DNA of 64,000 bases, taken from contig NZ_RRCM01000001.1 of assembly GCF_003862485.1 (NCBI RefSeq), positions 456,443-520,442 of the forward strand. Direction: 5' to 3'. Of this stretch, positions 25,415 to 34,091 are shown piece after piece. The DNA comes from Lachnoanaerobaculum orale. Its GTDB lineage: Bacteria; Bacillota; Clostridia; Lachnospirales; Lachnospiraceae. A model generated the notes under the pieces. The model saw nothing but the letters and a program-made list of their open reading frames with translations. It did not search any database and had not been told where the DNA came from. How positions within the stretch are numbered: the first letter of the stretch is position 1; every line of letters begins with the position of its first letter. The position numbers and the translations under genes are program-made.

Positions 25415-26410
25415 ATGTTTAAAAGGAATTTGAGTATACTTATTGCAGCCGCAGGAATGGCTTTATCACTTTGTGCATGTGCAGGAGGGAAAACTTCAGA
25501 TACTCAGACTAGTGCACAAAATACAGAGTCTAAGTCAATGGAGGAAACATCAAAAGCAAGCAGTGATACCGTGAATAAGAAGAATGTGGTTGTTACAACT
25601 TCATTTTTACAGGATATGGTAGAACAACTTGCAGGTGATACTGTTAATGTAGAGCTTATAATACCTGCCGGAGAGGATCCGCATTTATATGTTGCAAAGC
25701 CTGAGGACTATACAAAACTTAGTTCTTCAGATCTTACACTTTATCATGGACTTCATTTTGAAGGTAAAATGGTGGAGGCACTTGAAGCTAAAGGTGAGGC
25801 TGTGAGCAGAAATTTTCCGAAAGATCGCATAGGGACAATGGATGAAGACGGACAAGTTATTACAGATCCGCATTTCTGGTTTGATATAGGACTTTATAAG
25901 ATGGCTGTAGAAGCTGCAGGCGAATCACTTGAAAATTTGAATCCTGAATATAAGGATAAGTATGAAGAGAATAAGACAAAGTATTTGGAGGAACTTACAA
26001 AGCTTGATGAGTATGTAAAGGAGAATATTTCTTCAATACCTAAGGAGAGCAGATATTTGATTACACCTCATGATGCATTTAATTATTTCTCAAGAGCATA
26101 TGACATAGAAGTAAAAGCACCTCAAGGTGTAAGCACCGAATCGGAGGTGGCAAATCAGGATATACAAGAAACTATAGATTTTATAGTGGAACATAAAATA
26201 AAAGCTATATTTGCAGAGTCCACAACAGATCCTGCACGTATGGAAAAGCTTAGAGAAGGTGCAGCTGCAAAGGGAGCGGATGTAAAGATCGTAAGCGGTG
26301 AAGGAAATGAGTTGTTTTCAGATTCTTTGGCACCAAAGGGTGAAGATGGCGATACATATATTGATATGTATAAGCATAATGTAAAACTTATTACCGACAA
26401 TTTAAAATAG
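25415..26410 (+). CDS. metal ABC transporter substrate-binding lipoprotein (cluster 9, TroA/YtgA/ZnuA family)
   Basis: This 331-residue lipoprotein (signal to about residue 22, LSLCAC) captures a divalent metal outside the cell. Metal-ligand segments of the family are present: EDPHLYVAKPED (His), TDPHFWFDIGLYK (His), LITPHDAFNYF (His) and FAESTTDPARM (acidic ligand). It lacks the His-rich loop common in zinc-specific members, and the operon's DtxR-type regulator fits manganese or iron better. It is the first of four genes in the order A, ATPase, permease, permease-repressor. Confidence 0.9.
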   Translation: MFKRNLSILIAAAGMALSLCACAGGKTSDTQTSAQNTESKSMEETSKASSDTVNKKNVVVTTSFLQDMVEQLAGDTVNVELIIPAGEDPHLYVAKPEDYTKLSSSDLTLYHGLHFEGKMVEALEAKGEAVSRNFPKDRIGTMDEDGQVITDPHFWFDIGLYKMAVEAAGESLENLNPEYKDKYEENKTKYLEELTKLDEYVKENISSIPKESRYLITPHDAFNYFSRAYDIEVKAPQGVSTESEVANQDIQETIDFIVEHKIKAIFAESTTDPARMEKLREGAAAKGADVKIVSGEGNELFSDSLAPKGEDGDTYIDMYKHNVKLITDNLK

Positions 26411-26415
26411 TACCT

Positions 26416-27138
26416 TTGAGGTTAGATATGGAAAAAGTATTGATACATTTGGAAGACTTTACAATGGCATATACAGATATTCCTGTAATATGGGATATGG
26501 ATCTTGATATATATGAGGGAAGTATTACTGCAATAATAGGGCCAAACGGCGCCGGTAAATCCACATTAATGAAGGGAATACTGGGGCTTATGAAGCCTAT
26601 TTCAGGTAAAGTAAGTATTATGGGTAAGTCTTACAAGGAGGTATATAAGCAGATTGCTTATATACCTCAGACCACCACGGTAAACTGGAATTTTCCCACC
26701 ACGGTAATTGATGTGGTGACAATGGGAAGATATGCGGGACTTGGCTTATTTAAAAGAGTAAATGCTTCTGAAAAGGAAAAAGCTTTGGAAGCATTGAAAA
26801 AAATGAAAATGGAAGATTTTGCATCCAGACAGATTTCAGAACTTTCAGGGGGACAAAAACAAAGGGTATTCATAGCAAGGGCAATTGCTCAGAATGCCCT
26901 TATTTACTTTATGGATGAACCGCTTGCAGGAGTTGATAAGAAAACAGAGAATATAATTATAGAAACAATGAGGGAGTTTAAAAAAGAGGGAAAGACCATT
27001 ATAGCGGTACACCATGATTTAAACACCCTATGCGAATATTTCGATCATGTAATTATGGTTAATAAGCAGCTTATAGCAAGCGGAAGGACTGAGGAAACCT
27101 TTGTGAAAGAGAATATAGATGCGACATATGGGGAGTAG
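26416..27138 (+). CDS. metal ABC transporter ATP-binding protein
   Basis: This 240-residue ABC ATPase powers divalent-metal import. Walker A is GPNGAGKST, the signature is ELSGGQKQRV and Walker B is LIYFMDEPLAGVD, followed by the switch His in VHHDLN. IPQTTTVNWNFPTTVIDVVTMGRY is a segment typical of the manganese/zinc (MntB/TroB/ZnuC) subfamily. The ORF can start at the TTG-like codon 26416 or at ATG 26428, where the protein would begin MEKVLIHLED; the latter has weak GAGG upstream and is probably correct. It is cotranscribed with its neighbours at gaps of 3-5 bp. Confidence 0.92.
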   Translation: MRLDMEKVLIHLEDFTMAYTDIPVIWDMDLDIYEGSITAIIGPNGAGKSTLMKGILGLMKPISGKVSIMGKSYKEVYKQIAYIPQTTTVNWNFPTTVIDVVTMGRYAGLGLFKRVNASEKEKALEALKKMKMEDFASRQISELSGGQKQRVFIARAIAQNALIYFMDEPLAGVDKKTENIIIETMREFKKEGKTIIAVHHDLNTLCEYFDHVIMVNKQLIASGRTEETFVKENIDATYGE

Positions 27139-27141
27139 GCT

Positions 27142-28029
27142 ATGAATATAAGTATTATTACACAGTATTCGTTTATTGTGGTTGCGATAGGAACAATGCT
27201 GCTTGCCATGGCAACAGGTATAGTCGGAACTATAAGTATTTTAAAGGGGCAGAGTCTGATAGGTGATGCTGTAGGTCATGCATCACTTCCCGGAATAATT
27301 CTGGCATTTATGATATCCGGAAGAAAAAGTTCTCTTATTTTAATGCTCGGTGCAATAGTGGCAGGCATAGTCGCTTTTTTACTGATACAGATTATTTCGG
27401 AAGGCTCAAAGATAGAAGCGGACACCGCAATGGCTGTCATTTTATCTGCAATGTTCGGTATGGGTATGGTATTAAAAAGTTATATACAGGGTAATCCGAA
27501 ATATCAGGGCGCTTCGCAGTCGGGGCTTGCAAGCTATATATTCGGACAGGCGGCATATATACTGAGAGAGGATGTATATATAATACTTACAGTATCGATT
27601 ATATCTCTTGCCCTGTTTATACTGTTTTACAAAGAGATAAAGGTATATGTTTTTGATATGGTTTATGCGTATACAATAGGGATAAATTCAAGGCTTACCT
27701 CTCTTCTTATAATGATAATAACCATGATTTTGATTGCGGCAGGTCTAAAGGCGGTGGGTGCCATTCTTATAAGCAGTATGCTTATAACACCTGCGGTTAC
27801 AGGTTTGCAATGGAGTAACAGTTATGAGAAAGTCTTAGTGATTGCGGCGGTAACAGGAGCCGTATCTGCCTTTTTAGGTACTTTTATAAGCAGTGCGGTG
27901 AAGGGATTTTCCACAGGACCAAGCATTATACTTATTATGTCTGTCATTGCTCTCTTTTCTGTATTGTTTGCACCGAGAGGTATTGTGAGAATGCTTTTAA
28001 ATATTAGGAAGATGAGGGTAGGGAAATGA
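27142..28029 (+). CDS. metal ABC transporter permease (ABC-3 family)
   Basis: This 295-residue polytopic protein forms one half of the membrane channel. It has the ABC-3 signature stretch (GTISILKGQSLIGDAVGHAS and LPGIILAF) and eight to nine hydrophobic segments, with GLKAVGAILISSMLITPAV in the conserved late loop that contacts the ATPase. Its stop overlaps the next ATG by 4 bp. The neighbour is the second permease, so the channel is a heterodimer. Confidence 0.92.
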   Translation: MNISIITQYSFIVVAIGTMLLAMATGIVGTISILKGQSLIGDAVGHASLPGIILAFMISGRKSSLILMLGAIVAGIVAFLLIQIISEGSKIEADTAMAVILSAMFGMGMVLKSYIQGNPKYQGASQSGLASYIFGQAAYILREDVYIILTVSIISLALFILFYKEIKVYVFDMVYAYTIGINSRLTSLLIMIITMILIAAGLKAVGAILISSMLITPAVTGLQWSNSYEKVLVIAAVTGAVSAFLGTFISSAVKGFSTGPSIILIMSVIALFSVLFAPRGIVRMLLNIRKMRVGK

Positions 28030-29795
28030 TTGAATCTTTGTATATTCTTATAATAACCTCTCTTGCCTGTGCTGTTTTGGGAGTGTTTTTAGTGTTAAGA
28101 AGACTTTCAATGGTTTCCGATGCAATCTCACATTCCGTCCTTCTTGGAATAGTTATAGGATATTTTGTTACTAAAGATATAGGGAGTGTTTTATTAATAA
28201 TAGGAGCAAGTCTTTTCGGTGTTTTAACGACTGTTTGTATAGAGTTACTGATAAAAAGTAAAAGAGTGACGGAAGATGCTTCTGTAGGTATAATTTTTCC
28301 GCTGTTTTTTTCGATAGCCGTTATACTTATTACAAGATATGCAAGAAATGTACATCTGGATACTGAGATGGTTTTGATTGGAGAAATTATACTGGCTCCG
28401 CTTCATAGAATAAATTTCCTTGGATTAAGCCTTCCAAAGGCTTTGGTACAGATGGTTTTTGTGCTTTTGATAAATACAGTATTTATAGCGGTCTTTTTTA
28501 GAAAACTGAAAATAAGTTCATTTGATCCTGTATATGCCGGAGTGGCCGGTATTGCAGGGGCAGGTCTTTATTATGTTTTTATGGCTTTGGTTTCATTTAC
28601 TGCAGTTTCTGCGTTTGAGTCGGTAGGTGCGATACTTACAATATCCTTTTTTATTTCACCGGCTGCAAGTGCATATCTGATTTCAAAGGACCTTAAAATA
28701 ACAATATTTTTGGCGGCTGTATATGCAGTAGTTAATTCTTGCATTGGTTATTTTCTTGCTGTAAAATTTAATGTATCCATGTCGGGAATGTGTGCTTTGG
28801 TTTCGGGTTTAACATTTATGATAACCATTGCAGTATATCCGGGTGGAATCATTACTAAGATGATAAGATATATTAAAAACAAAAATCGTTTCAGTAGAGA
28901 ACTTTTGATTTTACATATAGATAATCATACAGGAAAGAAAAATGCTCTCGGTGAATTGGGATACAGTACAATTAGAGAGCATATTGCTTGGTCCGACAGA
29001 AAGCTCAAATATGTTTTGGACAAGTTGATAAAAAAAGGATATGTTTATCGTGCAAAAGAAAGAGGTGTATATTCCCTGACTGAAACGGGTAAAAAATTAA
29101 GTGATGATATAAGAAAACATTACGGACTCAGAGTAAGGGAAAATGATATGGCTAAGATAGACACCGGTAGAGATGATTATATTTCAGCAATTTATGAGCT
29201 TATTGAAAAAAAGGAAATTGCAACAAATAAAAAGATCTCGGAGATTTTGGGAGTAAAGGCTGCATCTGTAAGTGAGATGTTAAAAAAACTGGTAGAAGAG
29301 GGAGAAGTGTATACTGAGAACAAGTCGATTCTTTTGACGGAAACAGGTAAAATGAGGGCCAGAGCATTACTGACAAAGCATAGATTGTGGGAATTGTTTC
29401 TGGTGGAATATCTGGGTTATTCATGGCAGGATGTCCATGAGGATGCAAAGGCTTTGGAGTATGTCACTTCAAACGGACTAAAGGACAGACTGAATGAATT
29501 TCTAAATAAACCTATGCACTGCCCACACGGAAATGAAATATACGAAAATCATCCGGATACCGATAAATTAAAAAAACTTTCGGAGGTATCAAAGGGTATT
29601 TCATGTCGTCTTCATAAAGTTGAAGATGACAGGGATTTGATTGAATACCTGGAAGAAAAAAAGATTGCTTTAGGAGATGAATTTGTGGTAAAGGATATCG
29701 ATGATTTTGACGATTCTGTACTTGTAAGCTCTGCAAGTGAAGATAAGCATATTGCGGGGAAAGCGGCAGTAAGGATGATGGTGGAAATTATTTGA
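28026..29795 (+). CDS. metal ABC permease fused to DtxR-family metal-dependent repressor (YtgCR-like)
   Basis: This 589-residue protein joins two functions. Residues 1 to about 275 are a complete ABC-3 permease (RRLSMVSDAISHSVLLGI, SVGAILTISFFISPAA). Residues about 290-370 form an extra winged helix. From about 380 there is a full DtxR repressor: helix-turn-helix (NKKISEILGVKAASVSEMLK), the dimerisation/metal domain (LTKHRLWELFLVEYLG, VHEDAKALEYVTS, MHCPHGNEI), and a C-terminal SH3/FeoA-like domain from about 525. By eye the ancillary DtxR metal ligands (H79, E83, H98) are kept, while C102 and H106 are Lys and Tyr. The chlamydial YtgCR fusion is the known parallel; it is cleaved to free the repressor. 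No frameshift or internal stop breaks the fusion. Confidence 0.92.
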   Translation: MIESLYILIITSLACAVLGVFLVLRRLSMVSDAISHSVLLGIVIGYFVTKDIGSVLLIIGASLFGVLTTVCIELLIKSKRVTEDASVGIIFPLFFSIAVILITRYARNVHLDTEMVLIGEIILAPLHRINFLGLSLPKALVQMVFVLLINTVFIAVFFRKLKISSFDPVYAGVAGIAGAGLYYVFMALVSFTAVSAFESVGAILTISFFISPAASAYLISKDLKITIFLAAVYAVVNSCIGYFLAVKFNVSMSGMCALVSGLTFMITIAVYPGGIITKMIRYIKNKNRFSRELLILHIDNHTGKKNALGELGYSTIREHIAWSDRKLKYVLDKLIKKGYVYRAKERGVYSLTETGKKLSDDIRKHYGLRVRENDMAKIDTGRDDYISAIYELIEKKEIATNKKISEILGVKAASVSEMLKKLVEEGEVYTENKSILLTETGKMRARALLTKHRLWELFLVEYLGYSWQDVHEDAKALEYVTSNGLKDRLNEFLNKPMHCPHGNEIYENHPDTDKLKKLSEVSKGISCRLHKVEDDRDLIEYLEEKKIALGDEFVVKDIDDFDDSVLVSSASEDKHIAGKAAVRMMVEII

Positions 29796-29818
29796 TATCG
29801 GTAACAGGTCGTATAAAA

Positions 29819-29855
29819 ACGGAGCTGCAACTTTTGTCGCAGCTCTGTTAAAATT
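29819..29855. terminator. terminator between the converging permease-repressor and pckA genes
   Basis: ACGGAGCTGC (29819-29828) pairs with GCAGCTCTGT (29839-29848) with one mismatch and a 10-nt loop, then TTAAAATTTT. Confidence 0.7.
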
Positions 29856-29874
29856 TTATAAAATATTTAAAGTA

Positions 29875-31482
29875 TTAGTCTACCTTAGGTCCTGCAGCTA
29901 CTAAAGCTTTGCCGGCCTCGTTTGTAGTATATTTCTGGAAGTTCTTTGCAAATCTTGAAGCAAGATCCTTTGCCTTGATTTCCCAATCATTAACATTTGC
30001 ATATGTATCTCTCGGGTCAAGAATCTTTGAATCAACGCCCTCAAGCTCTGTAGGAACCTCAAAATCAAAGTATGGAATCTTCTTTGTAGGAGCGTTCTTT
30101 ATAGCACCGCTTAGGATTCCGTCAATGATACCGCGAGTATCTTTGATAGAGATTCTCTTTCCTGTTCCGTTCCATCCTGTATTTACAAGATATGCCTTTG
30201 AACCGTTCTTTGTCATCTTCTTTACAAGTTCCTCTGCATACTTTGTAGGGTGAAGCTCAAGGAATGCCTGTCCGAAGCAAGCTGAGAATGTAGGTGTAGG
30301 CTCTGTAATACCACGCTCCGTACCTGCAAGCTTAGCAGTGAATCCGCTGAGGAAGTAGTACTGAGTCTGCTCAGGTGTAAGGATTGATACAGGAGGAAGT
30401 ACTCCGAATGCATCAGCTGAAAGGAAGATTACATTCTCTGCAGCAGGTCCGTGTGATATAGGCTTAACGATATTATCGATATGGTCTATAGGATATGAAA
30501 CTCTGGTGTTCTCTGTCTTGCTGCCGTCTTTAAAGTCTACCTTGCCGTTCTCATCAAGAGTAACATTCTCTAAAAGAGCGTCTCTTCTGATAGCGTTGTA
30601 GATATCAGGCTCTGACTCCTTGTCAAGGTTTATAACCTTTGCATAGCAACCGCCCTCGTAGTTGAATACACCGTTATCATCCCAACCGTGCTCATCGTCA
30701 CCGATAAGAAGTCTCTTAGGGTCTGTTGAAAGAGTTGTCTTTCCTGTTCCTGAAAGTCCGAAGAATATAGCTGTATGCTCACCGTTCTTGTCTGTGTTTG
30801 CAGAGCAGTGCATTGAAGCGATACCCTTAAGAGGGAGATAGTAGTTCATCATTGAGAACATACCCTTCTTCATCTCGCCGCCGTACCATGTGTTGAGGAT
30901 AACCTGCTCACGGCTTGTGATGTTGAAAGCAACGGCTGTCTCGGAGTTAAGTCCAAGCTCTTTGTAGTTTGCTACCTTTGCCTTTGAAGCATTGTATACA
31001 ACAAAGTCAGGCTTGAAGTTCTCAAGTTCTTCCTTACTTGGCTTGATAAACATATTTGTAACGAAATGTGCCTGCCAAGCAACTTCCACAATGAAACGAA
31101 CCGCCATTCTTGTATCTTTGTTTGCTCCGCAGAAGGCATCTACCACATAAAGTTTCTTGTTTGAAAGCTCATTCTTTGCAAGGTCTTTTAAAACAGCCCA
31201 AGAATCCTCTGAAAGCGGATGGTTGTCATTTGCATAATCTGCTGATGTCCACCAAACTGTATCTTTTGAATTCTCATCCATAACTATAAATTTATCTTTA
31301 GGTGAACGACCTGTATAGATACCTGTTAATACGTTAACGGCACCAAGCTCACTAACCTGTCCTTTTTCATAGCCTGATAATGCAGAATCTGTCTCAGCTG
31401 CAAATAATTCATCATAAGATGGATTGTGTACTATCTCTGTAGTGCCTGTGATGCCATACTGAGTTAAATCAATATTTGCCAT
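29875..31482 (-). CDS. pckA: phosphoenolpyruvate carboxykinase (ATP)
   Basis: This 535-residue enzyme interconverts oxaloacetate + ATP with PEP + CO2 + ADP; in fermenting anaerobes it often runs in the carboxylating direction. The P-loop [15 protein letters not shown], the metal-binding [11 protein letters not shown], the substrate-binding [10 protein letters not shown] and the adenine-side [17 protein letters not shown] are all intact. Length is normal. An AGAGGAT ribosome site precedes the ATG. It lies downstream of mecA on the same strand but with a 196-bp gap, so it probably has its own promoter. A terminator separates it from the converging metal transporter. Confidence 0.97.
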   Translation of the reverse strand: MANIDLTQYGITGTTEIVHNPSYDELFAAETDSALSGYEKGQVSELGAVNVLTGIYTGRSPKDKFIVMDENSKDTVWWTSADYANDNHPLSEDSWAVLKDLAKNELSNKKLYVVDAFCGANKDTRMAVRFIVEVAWQAHFVTNMFIKPSKEELENFKPDFVVYNASKAKVANYKELGLNSETAVAFNITSREQVILNTWYGGEMKKGMFSMMNYYLPLKGIASMHCSANTDKNGEHTAIFFGLSGTGKTTLSTDPKRLLIGDDEHGWDDNGVFNYEGGCYAKVINLDKESEPDIYNAIRRDALLENVTLDENGKVDFKDGSKTENTRVSYPIDHIDNIVKPISHGPAAENVIFLSADAFGVLPPVSILTPEQTQYYFLSGFTAKLAGTERGITEPTPTFSACFGQAFLELHPTKYAEELVKKMTKNGSKAYLVNTGWNGTGKRISIKDTRGIIDGILSGAIKNAPTKKIPYFDFEVPTELEGVDSKILDPRDTYANVNDWEIKAKDLASRFAKNFQKYTTNEAGKALVAAGPKVD

Positions 31483-31678
31483 AATAATCCTCTTTTCTAT
31501 AATTTTGATATTACAATGTTTAAAATCATCAACATTGAGATCATCTGCTTAGAGCAATGCCAAGCAATATCTTTTAATAAAGCTATGCACTCTTTAAAGT
31601 ACAATTGACCTTATTAGAATATACATAACAATCCGCAAAAAAGCAATAATATTTTGAAGTTTGTTAAAAAAATGCTTA

Positions 31679-32359
31679 TTAGATTTTTGCCATCTGTGAG
31701 ACGGCATTCTCTCTTACCAAAATCTTAAAATGCTCTTTATAATAGTCGTCGCTGAAAGAAGTGGCGGAAAGTTTGTTGCCGTACTCGGACAGAATATTTG
31801 CGGCTGCTGAAAAATCCTTTTTATTGTCATTCTTTTTTAGGACCAAAATAAATTTATTATTGGTTTCATCCTTATATAAAGTGTTTTCGCCGGAGTAGCT
31901 TCCTACAGCCTTTGCGGCTGTGATAAATTCATCCAGACTGTCAAATGAGAATGCTCTTAAATAAGATTCGCTCACAGCGTTTAGAGAGTTTGGCGAATCG
32001 TTTAATTCAATAGCGCCTTCAAGCAGGTTGTCAAGTCTTATATCAAGCGTGGAAAGTATGTCATCCGATATGGCAGGTGCAAACTTTGCAAATCTGGTAT
32101 CCAGTTCATCAGGGTCGTCAACCTTTGTAATATATATGACAATGTTTTCTCCGGACATCGGAACCGCTTCTATCATAAGAGGAGTGTCGTCAGTATCAAA
32201 TCCCACTTCATAAGAAGCTTTATGTAACATCTCTCGAAACAGTGCCTTTGCGTTGTCGCTTCCGTATGCCAGCTCCAGTACATTTAAATTTCTGTTTTGT
32301 AAATCAACACTTGACAGTGTGCATCTTATCTGATTGGTACTAATCCTTTCAATTCTCAA
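31679..32359 (-). CDS. mecA: adaptor protein MecA
   Basis: This 226-residue adaptor delivers substrates to the ClpC protease in Firmicutes. The N-terminal substrate domain (MRIERISTNQIRCTLSSVDL) and the LFREMLHKASYEVGFDTDDTP segment are typical, followed by an acidic linker and the ClpC-binding C-terminal domain (FDSLDEFITAAKAVG, YKDETNNKFILVLKK). The start codon is TTG, compensated by a near-perfect ribosome site (AAAGGAGGTGA). It stands between tRNA-Gly and pckA. Confidence 0.9.
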   Translation of the reverse strand: MRIERISTNQIRCTLSSVDLQNRNLNVLELAYGSDNAKALFREMLHKASYEVGFDTDDTPLMIEAVPMSGENIVIYITKVDDPDELDTRFAKFAPAISDDILSTLDIRLDNLLEGAIELNDSPNSLNAVSESYLRAFSFDSLDEFITAAKAVGSYSGENTLYKDETNNKFILVLKKNDNKKDFSAAANILSEYGNKLSATSFSDDYYKEHFKILVRENAVSQMAKI

Positions 32360-32424
32360 GGTATCACCTCCTTTAGATGTAATTATATTTTAATACATTT
32401 AGCAATTATGTAAAGTATAATAAA

Positions 32425-32447
32425 TGCCTACCGGATATCGGTAGGCA
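32425..32447 (-). terminator. hairpin downstream of tRNA-Gly
   Basis: TGCCTACCG (32425-32433) and CGGTAGGCA (32439-32447) form a 9-bp stem with a GATAT loop. Read on the minus strand it follows the tRNA and is trailed by an A/T-rich tract without a strong U-run. Confidence 0.6.
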
Positions 32448-32454
32448 CAAAAAA

Positions 32455-32525
32455 AGCAGGTGATGGGAATCGAACCCACGTATTCAGCTTGGAAGGCTGA
32501 TGTTCTACCATTGAACCACACCTGC
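32455..32525 (-). tRNA. tRNA-Gly (anticodon TCC)
   Basis: The 71-nt minus-strand sequence folds as a cloverleaf. The acceptor GCAGGTG pairs with CACCTGC, the D-arm contains GGTTCAATGGTAGAAC, the anticodon stem-loop CAGCCTTCCAAGCTG carries TCC, and the T-arm contains GTGGGTTCGATTCCCAT. CCA is not encoded. Confidence 0.95.
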
Positions 32526-32659
32526 AAAAAATTACATTGCAATAGTATCAAAAATTTATAGAGTTGTCAACAAAAAATAAAGTTAAAAATGTACTTATTT
32601 TCGTACATTCGTTCTATCTAAATAATTTTTAGAAAATTGAAAATAAAGTTAGATACCTA

Positions 32660-32688
32660 TTGAAAAGCCTAATGAAAAATGATACTAT
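32660..32688 (+). promoter_or_regulatory. promoter of the ssnA-ygfK operon
   Basis: TTGAAA (32660-32665) and TACTAT (32683-32688) are 17 bp apart. The predicted leader of about 50 nt ends in GAGAGGAG before ATG 32748. Confidence 0.55.
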
Positions 32689-32747
32689 AAAGGTACATTA
32701 TTATGTTTTTGTTATTAAAACTGCATAATTCAGAGAGGAGATTTACA

Positions 32748-34091
32748 ATGCTACTAATTGGTAATGGAAGGGTAGTTACTGGAAATCAGGAACAGCCATT
32801 GATTGAGGATGGGTCTGTAGTACTGGATGGCAACACAGTTTTAGAGGTTGGAAACTACCGTGATTTGAAAGCAAAGTATGCTGATGCAACTTTTGTGGAT
32901 GCAAAGGGCGGGCTCATAATGCCGGCATTCATAAACACACATGAGCATATTTACTCAGCTATGGCAAGAGGCCTTAGCATCAACGGTTACAACCCGCATG
33001 GATTTTTGGAGATCTTGGACGGCTTATGGTGGACCATAGACAGAAACTTAGACAACGAGCTCACATATCTGTCTGCTATGACCACTTACATTGATTGTAT
33101 CAAGAACGGTGTTACAACTATTTTCGATCATCATGCAAGCTTCGGAGAGATCGAAGGAAGTCTTTTCGCTATAGAAAAGGCTGCAAGACAGACAGGAGTC
33201 AGAAGTTGTCTTTGCTACGAGATATCCGATCGTGACGGTGAAGATAAGATGAAGGCGGCTGTTAAAGAGAATGTTGATTTTGCAAACTATGTGAAAAAAG
33301 ATGACAGCGATATGATTGCCGCTATGATGGGAATGCATGCAAGCTTTACCATTTCAGACAAGTCAATGGAATACGCTATGTCAAGAAAACCGGAAGATAT
33401 CGGTTGCCATATTCATGTTGCAGAGGGTATTGAGGATTTGCACTCATGCTTAAAGGAGCACAGCCAGAGAATAGTTGACAGACTCTATGACTGGAAAGTA
33501 CTTGGTAACAAGTCATTGCTTGCTCACTGCATCTATGTTAATCCGCATGAGATGGATTTGATTAAGTATACAGATACCTGTGTAGTACACAACCCTGAGT
33601 CAAATATGGGTAATGCCTGCGGATGCCCTCCTACAATGGAGCTTGTTCACAAGGGTATAGTATGTGGACTCGGAAGTGACGGATATACACATGACATTAC
33701 AGAGTCATGGAAGGTTGCAAATGTGCTTCATAAGCATCATTTATGCGATCCTAATGCAGCTTGGGGCGAAGTTCCGAAGATGCTTTTTGAGTACAATGCA
33801 AATATTGCAAATAGATACTTTAAGAAGCCTCTCGGAGTGTTAAAGCCGGGTGCTGCAGCCGATGTTATCGTTGTTGATTATACACCAAATACACCTATGA
33901 CCGCTTCAAACATCAACAGTCATCTGTTGTTCGGAGTATGCGGAAAGGATGTAAGAACTACAATTGCAAACGGAAATATCTTGATGAAAGATAGAGAGCT
34001 TCTTAACATTGATGAGAAAGAAGTACTTGCTAAGGTTAGAGAAGGCGCAAAGAGACTTGCAGATAAGATCAATGGAAGGAGCAACGCATAA
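32748..34091 (+). CDS. ssnA: putative aminohydrolase SsnA
   Basis: This 447-residue zinc amidohydrolase belongs to the SsnA/guanine-deaminase-like group. The metal site is complete: HxH in FINTHEHIYSAMARG, His in CHIHVAEGIED, His in LLAHCIYV and Asp in GLGSDGYTHD. In E. coli and gut anaerobes ssnA sits in clusters for selenium-dependent molybdenum hydroxylases and anaerobic purine breakdown; its exact substrate is not settled. The ATG at 32748 follows GAGAGGAG, and an in-frame extension to 32703 is rejected. The stop overlaps the ygfK ATG (TAATG). Confidence 0.92.
   Translation: MLLIGNGRVVTGNQEQPLIEDGSVVLDGNTVLEVGNYRDLKAKYADATFVDAKGGLIMPAFINTHEHIYSAMARGLSINGYNPHGFLEILDGLWWTIDRNLDNELTYLSAMTTYIDCIKNGVTTIFDHHASFGEIEGSLFAIEKAARQTGVRSCLCYEISDRDGEDKMKAAVKENVDFANYVKKDDSDMIAAMMGMHASFTISDKSMEYAMSRKPEDIGCHIHVAEGIEDLHSCLKEHSQRIVDRLYDWKVLGNKSLLAHCIYVNPHEMDLIKYTDTCVVHNPESNMGNACGCPPTMELVHKGIVCGLGSDGYTHDITESWKVANVLHKHHLCDPNAAWGEVPKMLFEYNANIANRYFKKPLGVLKPGAAADVIVVDYTPNTPMTASNINSHLLFGVCGKDVRTTIANGNILMKDRELLNIDEKEVLAKVREGAKRLADKINGRSNA

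Noticed and set aside
28860-28910. Frameshift artefact joining permease and repressor
   Set aside because: The frame runs through the linker without an alternative start with a ribosome site, and the extra winged helix is coherent protein sequence; a true fusion is more likely.
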